Positions 14,332-22,695 of a stretch of 24,648 nt of DNA are shown here, one piece after another. The DNA comes from a virus, in the IMG/VR virus record IMGVR_UViG_3300031658_000116, positions 1-24,648 of that record; one strand, 5' to 3'. Under the pieces are notes generated by a model that did not search any database, was not told the origin of the DNA, and saw only the letters and a program-made list of their open reading frames with translations. A program made the translations under genes and the position numbers. Within the stretch, counting starts at the first letter, position 1; each line of letters opens with the position of its first letter.

Positions 14332-17300
14332 ATGGCTATATCTGAACTAGAAAGGCTCTGGGCTGCTCAAGGCACTCCGATTAAAAGAGAAGGCACTCAA
14401 GTAGGTGACACTGCAGTCTCCGTTGTTGACGCCGATACTGCTAGGGTCGGAGAAGGTGAGAATATACGTATTAATGACGTAGACGCTCCTGAAGTAAAGC
14501 ACTTTAATACTAGCTCCTTTGACTTTGATGACGGAGAAGTGTCAGGACAACTTGTAACTGATGCTACTGCTAATATTATTGAGAAGGAGGGATTCACAAA
14601 TGAATCTCTCCAGACTCAGGACAGAGCAGGCCCTGGTTTTATTACTGGAGAAAAGGTAAGAAGAGGGTTTTATGGTAGACCACTAGGGGATCTGGTAACA
14701 GACTCTGGTCAACACCTATCCAGCCGATTACTATCTTCTGGCTTGGCAACAGTAGATCGTTTTGGTGCTAAGTCAAACTATGATGGTACTGCCAGTAATG
14801 CTGTAGTTGTTCAATCTATGGGCGCTTTAGATCGGGCAGTACGTAAGGCAGAGGGAACTGAGAACGACAATGACCGTGTAGTTAATATGATTAATCAGAA
14901 TCGTATAGACAAGTCTTTAGATACCTATGGTTCTGCCTTTGTAGGTAAGCCAATGGCTGTTTCTGAGGCGGTGTTTTCTCGTAACCCAGACTTATACTCT
15001 GGAGTATCGATCAGAGATGAAAGCCGTAGTATAATGAATGAAACTAGAGGCTTCCAAATAGGTGATGCTTTTAAGTCAGGTACTAAACAAGGATTACTGG
15101 GTGCAAGTACCGCTATGGCTGTGATTGGGGAAGTATTAAACGTAGACTCAATGGAAAACTGGGGTCAAGGTAATGCAAATAAAATTAAGAGACAGATAGA
15201 GGATCTACCTCGATTAAAGAATGTAAATGCCTTTGATCCAGAAACAGGTGAATGGACTTTAGATGGTATTTCTGAGTTCGCAAGTTACATCGGTACTAAC
15301 TTTGCTTCTTCTTTACCTATTATGGGTATAACCTTGGGGGCAGCAGTATTAGCTGTGCCTACTAAGGGGTTATCTCTTACTGTTCCTGCCTCTATTTATA
15401 CTGGGCTTAACTATGACTCTCAAGCTAAAGATGACAAACATATTGCTAAGGCTTTTGGTTATGGTGTCTTACAAACTTCTCTAGACTTACTAACTGTGTA
15501 TGTACCTACAAATAAACTGGCTAGCTTCTTTACTAACTCTTCATCAAGAAAAGAAGTCGTTAAGGAAGTAGCGAAAAAGTATGGCACAAGTAATGAGGCT
15601 GCAGAAAAGCTCTTAGCCCAGACTATGCGTAAACAAGCAGAGCGAGGTGTTGAAATAACCTCTGATCAGATAAAGCGTGCTATTAAAAGCAAAGCTGCGA
15701 AAGCGGCGGCGGCAGGTATTACTATTGGAGGCAGTGCGCTTGTAGAAGGCTTCACTGAATCTACCCAAGAAATACTTTCTGTATTCGCAGAAAACAGCGA
15801 TGAGACTCCTGAAAACCTACACAATAGATTGTTGAATTCTTTCTCAGCGGGCTTCTTTCTTGGCGGAGGATTTGGTGCAGTAGGTGAAGCTGCGTCCGTA
15901 GGTAGCCAGTATAATGAAAGGGTAGGTCTATCTGACAGTAATCGAATACTAGAAAAAGATCAGGCAGTTGCCTTTGACGACGGTAAAGAGCTAGACGTCC
16001 TTGGGGCAAGGCAGGCTAACACTAACGCCAGATTTGGTCCATCAAAAGACGATAATAGTAATGCTAGTCTTGCTGCCCTGGCAGACCTAGAGCCAGATGC
16101 TAATGACCCTTCAGGGTTAATTGACAGAGGATCTAGGTTAGGAATAAAAGCCCTTCAGGGACAAGTTAATAATATCTTTTCAAGAGTAAAAACCAATGGC
16201 CCTATTATGAATAGACTTGCTTCTATTTATGGAGCAGCTAATGGTAGAGCAGGAGGTAATCTGGAAGAGAGACAGCAACTTCTCACAGCTAATTATTCTG
16301 GTAAGCAACAGTTTGATGAAAGAATAATGATTAGTGAATCTCCTTTCAGAAACAAAAAACAGTTTGTAGATCATGTTTATCTCCCTGAGAATCAAGCTAA
16401 GTATGAAACTATTCTTAAGCGGGGCGCTAAAACTAGAACTATAACTGTAGCAGATATTAAGAATAAATCTGGAATCGAATTAGATGCTTGGGAAGTAAAT
16501 TTTCTACAAGCAGTGCTTGACTCTAACAGACAAGCTAGTATAGATTCTGGGACAGAAGTAAACATTTTATCTAGAGGGTTTAGTGCCAGTAGGGTTTACA
16601 GTAAACAAACTGAATTTGAAAACTTACTAGTCAGTGAATACAAAATACCTAGACAAGATGCTGAAAGGATGTCGCAGATATTTAGTAGTACAGAAGAATA
16701 CACTACACCTAAAGACATAGGTGATGCTATGTTAAACTTAGACAGTAACGCTATAGATGTACGAGCCTTAGGTGATGTAACGCAAAGACCTGCTTTTAAA
16801 GATTTCTTAGAACCAGACCCTTTTGTTTCCATTGCTAACAACAGTAACAAAGCTGCAGCCAAGGTAATAAACAGTCAATTCATCGGTGCTAACGGTTCTT
16901 TTGCCGCCAGTGATCTTAATAAAGCTTTCAGTAATGGTGAAATCACTTATAATGAGAGAATACAACTAGCTAGAGGTATACAGAAATATCACGCACAAAA
17001 ATCAGGTACGGATAACGTTATACGTAGTAAAGCATATAATCGCACAATGAATATTATAACTACTACTACCGCGTTAACTTACTTAGGTAAAGCTGTTATC
17101 TCTTCTATACCAGAGATTGGTACTGTTATATTTAATGGCAACCCTAATAAGATGAAAGCAGTGTATACTCTAGCTAAAACATCAGCTGCAGAAATGACTG
17201 CTCTTGTCAATGAGTCTCTTAACTCACTTTCAGGAGGTAGGGTATCTATGAGAGAGTATCAACACCGAAAGGAACTTAGAGCTGCAGGTTATTTAGCAGA

Positions 17301-18276
17301 TCAACAGTCACCTGCTGCAAGAGTTGGTGCGGAGTATTCTCCTGCTCAAGCTATCTTAGTTAATAACTTCTTCCGTTGGACAGGACTTAACTCTCTAACA
17401 AACTTACAAAGGAGTGTTAGGTTATCTATAGCTAGAGATGCAATTCAACACTGGGAAGCTCAAGGCGCACTTCATATGCCTGAAGCAGGTCAAAAACCTA
17501 ATAAATATTATCAAGAAGCAAGAGATCAGTTATCTAGACTAGGTTTGGACTCAGATAAGTTTATTACTCAAGCATATATAAATGATGTTAGAGGAGACCC
17601 CACTGGTCAAGGTGACAGTAACGCAGAGGTAGACGCTTATGAAGAACAACTTAAAGTAGGTTCAGTTAGATTTGTAGACATGGCGATAGCTATGCCTAGA
17701 AAAGGAAATCGACCTGCTTTTTATAGTGACCCTAGATTTAGAATGTTTACTATGTTTCAAGGTTATACCTCAACAGTTACTGCTACTATACTGCCTCAGA
17801 TCTTCAAGGATTTAGGTGGTAAAGAATCTATGCCTGCTGCAAGAGTGCAGGCTATTACTACGATGACTTCTATGTTGGCCCTAGCCTTCCTCTCTATTGC
17901 AATGAAAGATGCATTAACTGGAAAAGAAGAAAAGGAAGAAAGAGAAGGCGATGATTTTAAACACATTATGCGGGGAATATATTCCTCGGGACTGGTCGGT
18001 ACTGCACAACGCCCGATCGATGCTATCTTTCCTCTGTATGGAGAAAAGAACTCTCTTGTAGGGAAAGGCATTGGTAGGGTATTAGGAAACACTGCTGGAG
18101 AAGTAACGGACTCCGTCATTTCAGAATCAGTGGCACTCAACTACCTAGATGATTTAGGTAAAGCAGTTGAAGGACATATTTCTGATGATGATAATAAGTG
18201 GAGAAGAACACTTAACGTCACTCCTCTAGCGGGGACAATGTTGAAAGACAGGGTCTCACCGTACCAGTTGAAATAG
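14332..18276 (+). CDS. Very large ejection protein with N-terminal staphylococcal-nuclease-like domain
   Basis: This is a 1314-residue protein. Residues about 27-145 read as a thermonuclease (SNase/TNc) domain: VVDADT (31-36), IRI (45-47), VDAPE (50-54), YGRPLGDL (114-121) and LLSSGLATV (133-141). Set against staphylococcal nuclease, D33/D35/T36, R46, D51, E54 and R116 correspond to D19/D21/T22, R35, D40, E43 and R87, so the catalytic set seems intact. The rest has several hydrophobic or small-residue segments that could enter a membrane (about 324-359, 455-476, 503-525, 910-933 and 1174-1197), as in T7 gp16-type proteins. AAGGAG at 14319-14324 is the ribosome site. Placement after the transglycosylase protein supports an ejected, envelope-spanning role. 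The nuclease could act on incoming, host or competing DNA, or could be structural only. Confidence 0.75.
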   Translation: MAISELERLWAAQGTPIKREGTQVGDTAVSVVDADTARVGEGENIRINDVDAPEVKHFNTSSFDFDDGEVSGQLVTDATANIIEKEGFTNESLQTQDRAGPGFITGEKVRRGFYGRPLGDLVTDSGQHLSSRLLSSGLATVDRFGAKSNYDGTASNAVVVQSMGALDRAVRKAEGTENDNDRVVNMINQNRIDKSLDTYGSAFVGKPMAVSEAVFSRNPDLYSGVSIRDESRSIMNETRGFQIGDAFKSGTKQGLLGASTAMAVIGEVLNVDSMENWGQGNANKIKRQIEDLPRLKNVNAFDPETGEWTLDGISEFASYIGTNFASSLPIMGITLGAAVLAVPTKGLSLTVPASIYTGLNYDSQAKDDKHIAKAFGYGVLQTSLDLLTVYVPTNKLASFFTNSSSRKEVVKEVAKKYGTSNEAAEKLLAQTMRKQAERGVEITSDQIKRAIKSKAAKAAAAGITIGGSALVEGFTESTQEILSVFAENSDETPENLHNRLLNSFSAGFFLGGGFGAVGEAASVGSQYNERVGLSDSNRILEKDQAVAFDDGKELDVLGARQANTNARFGPSKDDNSNASLAALADLEPDANDPSGLIDRGSRLGIKALQGQVNNIFSRVKTNGPIMNRLASIYGAANGRAGGNLEERQQLLTANYSGKQQFDERIMISESPFRNKKQFVDHVYLPENQAKYETILKRGAKTRTITVADIKNKSGIELDAWEVNFLQAVLDSNRQASIDSGTEVNILSRGFSASRVYSKQTEFENLLVSEYKIPRQDAERMSQIFSSTEEYTTPKDIGDAMLNLDSNAIDVRALGDVTQRPAFKDFLEPDPFVSIANNSNKAAAKVINSQFIGANGSFAASDLNKAFSNGEITYNERIQLARGIQKYHAQKSGTDNVIRSKAYNRTMNIITTTTALTYLGKAVISSIPEIGTVIFNGNPNKMKAVYTLAKTSAAEMTALVNESLNSLSGGRVSMREYQHRKELRAAGYLADQQSPAARVGAEYSPAQAILVNNFFRWTGLNSLTNLQRSVRLSIARDAIQHWEAQGALHMPEAGQKPNKYYQEARDQLSRLGLDSDKFITQAYINDVRGDPTGQGDSNAEVDAYEEQLKVGSVRFVDMAIAMPRKGNRPAFYSDPRFRMFTMFQGYTSTVTATILPQIFKDLGGKESMPAARVQAITTMTSMLALAFLSIAMKDALTGKEEKEEREGDDFKHIMRGIYSSGLVGTAQRPIDAIFPLYGEKNSLVGKGIGRVLGNTAGEVTDSVISESVALNYLDDLGKAVEGHISDDDNKWRRTLNVTPLAGTMLKDRVSPYQLK

Positions 18277-18289
18277 GAGAAATAAATAG

Positions 18290-21200
18290 ATGGCTAAAAT
18301 TAACACAGGTCAAGTAGGAGTAGGTGGCCCCGGTACTAATATCGATCCACTACAACAGCTACAGCAACAAGGCCGACAACCAGATGGCACTCCCTCACAA
18401 GGAGTGTCATTTGAGGCGGCACCTACTACTCCACCTACCTACTCAGGTATGAGCGCTGAACAGATAGCTGCTGTAAGGAATATTCCTGGGTTTGAAAAAG
18501 AGGTGTCTGCGTTTGACTCTTATCAAAACCAACTACAACAATACAAACGAGAAAATGTACAACCGTTAAGACAACCTCCTAGCCAAGTTCCTAACGAGAC
18601 CTTCCCGTTAGGTAATCAACCTCAAGTTCAGGTGGGTCAAAACTTTTTGGCGGAAACCATTAGAACTCCAGAAGGCGAGTTAGAGTCACTAGAACAACAA
18701 GTGGAAAGACAGCGTTTAGAGACTAATAGAGCTAACGCGGCTGCTACTCAGAACAACTTAGGTAGCAGGCTTAAAAACTCTCAGGAGCTAAGAGGATTCT
18801 TTTCTCCTACTTTTCAAAAACCACAAGTTGATGATCTTACTAGACAAGTTTTAAACTCTGGGCTGAAGCTTAATGAGATAGACTTGAATATTAAAACAAG
18901 TCAGTTAGATCCTGGTAGAAGCCTCTCTGCTTTAGAGCACATGAAAGAGAAATATAGTGCTTCTGAGACTGAGGTAGCTTTGTTTGCAGAAGATACATAC
19001 TTAGGTGCAGCGAAGATACTACTTGGTCTACAAAATAAAGTAGAGGCAGAAGAAAGTGGTTTTGAGTTTGCAGATTTAGGCGGAGAGACTTTAGGTGATG
19101 CAACCTTTCAAATCACTAACGGTCTGGTTGCTGTAGAAGCAAAAGCCTTTGAGGGCTTTCTGGCCGCTAACTTTAATGGTAGAATGATAGAAGCCACCCA
19201 ACAACCTAACAACCCCGATGAACCAATGGGGCGAGCTCTTGCTCGTGCAGCGGTTAACAAAGGTTATTACGAGTGGGTAGACGGTTATCAACCTGTAGAC
19301 GGAAAGGGCTTAGCTAAGGGTCCAAAGATTAGTGGTTACGCTATGACTGCAGATCTAAAAATGCAGAATGATAAGTACAGAGACTATGCTAGTTTATCCC
19401 CTATCCGTATCGGAGCGGTGGCAGCTACTAATAATAGTACTACTTCTATGGGGTCTTTGTCTTTGTTTCAAAAGAGAGATACACCTAGACCTAAAGGTAA
19501 ACTATCTAAAGAGCTGAAGAACACTACTGGTATGTTTAGCAACTTTACTTCTACTATTTCTAACTCTTTCCGTATACACAGTAATCCTGTACTTCAATCA
19601 GATGCTGGTTTTATTTCTGCTGCTACAGCTTACGACCAAGCTTATATGAATGGTCAAGAAATAACACCTACTATGTCTATGCTTAACTCGGCTGCAGAAA
19701 AGTTTTTTAAACTAAAACCTTGGTCAGGAGATAAACTAAACGATCAGAACCCTGATGTTGTGGCTCAAGAGAAACAAAACATACTTGAGTCTAGATCTAG
19801 AAAGCTCAAGTTGATGGCTAACCAGGTTGCAGATGCAACTAACCTTAACGTACAACTACCTAACGGACACAAGGTTGGGGGTGGTGTATTTGTAGATCCC
19901 TCTGCTATGCGTAACTACATCTACGCTTATAATAGCTCAGAGCAGAACTCTACCATTATGAGAGGCTCACTGAGAGGTTACGCTAACCAAACACTTACTA
20001 CTCGTATATATAATAAACCATCATCAACACCCCTTATCTCTCGCAGTGACTTAACTTCTTTGAGAAACAAGTCGAGAAAAGGAGGAGAGATAACCGCCGC
20101 AGATAAGGAAGTTATTTTCTTACTTATGTTAGGCCGAGAGATGGCTAATGTAGGAGGAGAAAGCGGACGTACACGCACGGATGAACAACTACTGCCTCTC
20201 ATTACTCCTGCTTTTGTAAGAGACATTGCGCTTAAGGGCAAAGCAATTAAACAGTACTCAGAAGTAAACGCTGATCCTCAGAAGTTAACTAATGCTATAG
20301 AGGCAGAAAACACTACTTCTATGCTAGACCCAGCACAAAACAATGCACTTCAAGGTGCTTTGTTTGCTATGTCAGCTTCACCTAAACATCATGGTGCAGT
20401 TCAACAGATGTTAGAGGCAGCTGATAGTTACGTTAACGCAGAAGGTGCTTCTACTTTAATGACATTTAACGTCTTCCCTGATATGTCATCAGCAGGTCGA
20501 CTTAACCCTGTTTTAAACGCAGATGGTTCTTTAGGTGCAGAGATTATATCAAGAATGGGATATTATCTCAGCCAAGAGTATACTGATCATATAGGTAAAT
20601 TACCTGCTTTAGGTGAAAGTGCAGGTACTTTCCCCTTAGGTAACCCTCGTTTATATGTTGCCGAAGCAGTTATACATTCACTGCATAACTCTGCTAGCGA
20701 AGGAAACATGGACGTTGCGCTAGCTGGCCTTCTTGAAGATTTGTTTACCACAGAGTTTGGAGGGGATCTCGCAGATACCTTTATGAAAACTCCTGCTATG
20801 GTAGTAGATTATGGTATGGCAATTTCTGGTGCAGGTAAGGTTGCTGCTGGCTTATTTTCTAAGCTTATAAAAGAGGCAGACACTGCGGGCTACAACGCTT
20901 CCGGTAAGTTAGCTACTCTTGCGGAAGCCAACAATGTTACTATGTCTGAAATTACAGACAGTATTGCAGGAGCTACTGCAGAAGCACTTACTTCTGTAGC
21001 TAACCCTTCTTACTCTAGTGCTTTTCAAAAGATGGGCCTAGCCTTAGGTGTACTTAATAAAGCCCCAGTATATGTAGGTTATGACGGTAATGTTCACCAA
21101 GTGGGTCAGCGAGAGCGTAGAGAAATCTTTGGTTCCTCAGTAACTCTATCTGATAATACGGGGTTTTCTAGCGCTGCTCCTATGAGAGAAGATACTTTGA

Positions 21201-22024
21201 CAGACTCTCCAGGTAAAAGAGTAGAACCAAAAGCACGTAAGGTGGATGGTCGTTGGGAATTTTCTACCCCATCGGTTTATTCTGCACAATCACAAGCATG
21301 GTCACCCGCGGTGGGACACTATACTGAGCGTGCTATTATCTCTAAGGCATTGGAGATATATGAGAAACGTTTTGGTAAGCTTGATAATATTATCTTAGAT
21401 GGACATGATTCTATTGGTATGGATTTTGCTCAGTCTTATCATTTTCAAAACATACTTCAGAATGAAGCTATTTTTGACATTCTTGAACAAGACCTACCTA
21501 GAAAGGCTGCTAGAGCTTCTCTTCAAGCAATGCGGGATTCTATTGAAGAAATTGATAAGCTAGGTAAAATTGTTACTCTAGGACCTAACAGTGATTATAG
21601 CCACCTTACTGATTATTTAGATGACTTGTATGATTCTTTGAAGACAATGGATGTTAATCCTACAGGTGCTACTCCAGAAGCAGTTAGGAATCGTAGAAAG
21701 GCTTTGAATAAAAACTTGTCAATTCTTTTAGCGGCTAATCTGAAAAATATTTGGGCACCTAAAGGTCCGGGACAAGTTCAGGAAATTGCAGAGTTTATTT
21801 TTTATAAAAATAACTCCTCTGATGCTTCTAGTTTTCAAGTAGAAGGAAAGGACTTTACTAAATGGTACTATGATTCTTTCTATAAACCAGCAGAGAACGC
21901 AGGTTTAAGCTTTATAAACACAGGATCTGACCTTCGTAAGAAAATGATTGCAGCGATGAAAACTGTTCCAGAAGGTATGATAGCCTTCTTTAGAAACGGC
22001 CCAGATAAGGCTGCTTCTCAGTAA
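18290..22024 (+). CDS. Very large virion protein of unknown function, last late gene
   Basis: This 1244-residue soluble-looking protein has no recognised enzyme domain, signal peptide or convincing membrane span. It starts AKINTGQVGVGG, like the tail protein at 3335. It continues with a Gln/Pro-rich low-complexity region (about residues 20-120) and is then largely helical with many Asn, Ser and Ala. A segment near residue 1030 (KLDNIILDGHDSIGMDF) is distinctive, but I cannot assign it. AGGAG at 18275-18279 lies ten bases before the ATG, and its stop is immediately followed by a terminator. Size, position after the other internal proteins and lack of any catalytic motif suggest a virion or ejection component. 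That is inference. Confidence 0.65.
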   Translation: MAKINTGQVGVGGPGTNIDPLQQLQQQGRQPDGTPSQGVSFEAAPTTPPTYSGMSAEQIAAVRNIPGFEKEVSAFDSYQNQLQQYKRENVQPLRQPPSQVPNETFPLGNQPQVQVGQNFLAETIRTPEGELESLEQQVERQRLETNRANAAATQNNLGSRLKNSQELRGFFSPTFQKPQVDDLTRQVLNSGLKLNEIDLNIKTSQLDPGRSLSALEHMKEKYSASETEVALFAEDTYLGAAKILLGLQNKVEAEESGFEFADLGGETLGDATFQITNGLVAVEAKAFEGFLAANFNGRMIEATQQPNNPDEPMGRALARAAVNKGYYEWVDGYQPVDGKGLAKGPKISGYAMTADLKMQNDKYRDYASLSPIRIGAVAATNNSTTSMGSLSLFQKRDTPRPKGKLSKELKNTTGMFSNFTSTISNSFRIHSNPVLQSDAGFISAATAYDQAYMNGQEITPTMSMLNSAAEKFFKLKPWSGDKLNDQNPDVVAQEKQNILESRSRKLKLMANQVADATNLNVQLPNGHKVGGGVFVDPSAMRNYIYAYNSSEQNSTIMRGSLRGYANQTLTTRIYNKPSSTPLISRSDLTSLRNKSRKGGEITAADKEVIFLLMLGREMANVGGESGRTRTDEQLLPLITPAFVRDIALKGKAIKQYSEVNADPQKLTNAIEAENTTSMLDPAQNNALQGALFAMSASPKHHGAVQQMLEAADSYVNAEGASTLMTFNVFPDMSSAGRLNPVLNADGSLGAEIISRMGYYLSQEYTDHIGKLPALGESAGTFPLGNPRLYVAEAVIHSLHNSASEGNMDVALAGLLEDLFTTEFGGDLADTFMKTPAMVVDYGMAISGAGKVAAGLFSKLIKEADTAGYNASGKLATLAEANNVTMSEITDSIAGATAEALTSVANPSYSSAFQKMGLALGVLNKAPVYVGYDGNVHQVGQRERREIFGSSVTLSDNTGFSSAAPMREDTLTDSPGKRVEPKARKVDGRWEFSTPSVYSAQSQAWSPAVGHYTERAIISKALEIYEKRFGKLDNIILDGHDSIGMDFAQSYHFQNILQNEAIFDILEQDLPRKAARASLQAMRDSIEEIDKLGKIVTLGPNSDYSHLTDYLDDLYDSLKTMDVNPTGATPEAVRNRRKALNKNLSILLAANLKNIWAPKGPGQVQEIAEFIFYKNNSSDASSFQVEGKDFTKWYYDSFYKPAENAGLSFINTGSDLRKKMIAAMKTVPEGMIAFFRNGPDKAASQ

Positions 22025-22030
22025 AAACTT

Positions 22031-22066
22031 AAAACCCCCACAGGTATATCCTGTAGGGGTTTTTTT
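22031..22066. terminator. Bidirectional intrinsic terminator between convergent modules
   Basis: The arms AAAACCCCCACAGG (22031-22044) and CCTGTAGGGGTTTT (22050-22063) pair with one C/A mismatch around a five-base loop. A run of seven T at 22060-22066 follows, and A-rich sequence precedes on the other side. This gives a T-tract after the stem on both strands. It lies seven bases after the stop of the + strand gene at 18290 and three bases beyond the stop of the - strand gene ending at 22069, so it can end both transcripts. Confidence 0.92.
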
Positions 22067-22068
22067 AT

Positions 22069-22344
22069 TCATTTTGGTAAGCCATGTTTTAACAGCTTAT
22101 CATATTCTTTTGATGCAGCTTTATACATCTTTTCAGCTTCTGTTTTTGCTATGCCAACGTCACCTAGTGTCTCTGACAGGTTAGCAATGTTTTGTTTTTT
22201 AATTTCATTCATAGCGTAGTGAACGCCTTTTGCAGAGTTGAGTAATTCGTCAGGGATGTGAACACCGACTTCAGCCATTTGTGATTGCCACTCTTGATCT
22301 GTTGTAGTTCCACCACGAAGGGCGTCTTTGTTATAGTTTTTCAT
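22069..22344 (-). CDS. Small hypothetical protein, last gene of the leftward module
   Basis: This is a 91-residue hydrophilic protein that looks mainly helical, with many Lys, Glu and Asn and no Cys. I do not recognise a family. It includes MAEVGVHIPDELLNSAKG (about residues 23-40) and a charged C-terminal helix (ETLGDVGIAKTEAEKMYKAA, 58-77). Its ATG overlaps the stop of a tiny upstream ORF in an ATGA arrangement, so its translation is probably coupled to it. It ends just before the bidirectional terminator. The function is unknown. Position downstream of RNA polymerase is compatible with a small early host-takeover or regulatory protein, or with a lysis accessory, but nothing in the sequence decides this. 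Confidence 0.7.
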   Translation of the reverse strand: MKNYNKDALRGGTTTDQEWQSQMAEVGVHIPDELLNSAKGVHYAMNEIKKQNIANLSETLGDVGIAKTEAEKMYKAASKEYDKLLKHGLPK

Positions 22345-22418
22345 TTTACCACCATTGTATTCATATCCATGATTGTGCCTACGACTGTTCCTACTGTTAA
22401 TATCACGATAAATACCAT
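22341..22418 (-). CDS. 25-residue hydrophobic micro-ORF coupled to the next gene
   Basis: On the - strand an ATG at 22418 opens 25 codons that begin MVFIVILTVGTVVGTIMDMN, a single short membrane-like segment, and end at TGA 22343-22341. An AAAAGGA sequence (22433-22427) lies eight bases before the start, an ideal distance. The stop overlaps the start of the following gene as ATGA, the classical coupling arrangement. It fills most of the 98-base gap between two annotated-size genes. A very short upstream ATG-CAA-TAA precedes it, but its ATG directly abuts the Shine-Dalgarno sequence. The product could be a membrane microprotein or only a leader peptide that controls the next gene. Confidence 0.55.
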   Translation of the reverse strand: MVFIVILTVGTVVGTIMDMNTMVVK

Positions 22419-22442
22419 TATTGCATTCCTTTTGGGTTAAGT

Positions 22443-22688
22443 TTATTCTTCTGTAGTTAGTATACCGTTGTGAGCTAGATACAGATCATACTGTTTTGCT
22501 CCTTCGATAGGGTTATCTTGTTTATCGATAAAATACTTACGCATGTTATCTTTATTATGAGCGTAGAAAGAGGGTTCAATACCTTCTATCTCGCAGTAAC
22601 GTTCATCGGTCATTAGTGGTTGTTTATTTTTACTAAGCAGATACCGATCACGTAACGCAAACCAATTGTAATGGATTTTGTTTGTCAT
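22443..22688 (-). CDS. Small hypothetical protein after RNA polymerase
   Basis: This is an 81-residue hydrophilic protein rich in Tyr, Asn, Lys and Asp (for example FALRDRYLLSKNKQPLMTDE, about residues 10-29, and KQYDLYLAHNG, 65-75). No family, signal peptide or membrane segment is recognised. Its ATG lies seven bases after the RNA polymerase stop, with TAGGT (22698-22694) as a modest ribosome site, so it is probably translated from the polymerase message. The function is unknown. Confidence 0.7.
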   Translation of the reverse strand: MTNKIHYNWFALRDRYLLSKNKQPLMTDERYCEIEGIEPSFYAHNKDNMRKYFIDKQDNPIEGAKQYDLYLAHNGILTTEE

Positions 22689-22695
22689 GTTTTAC

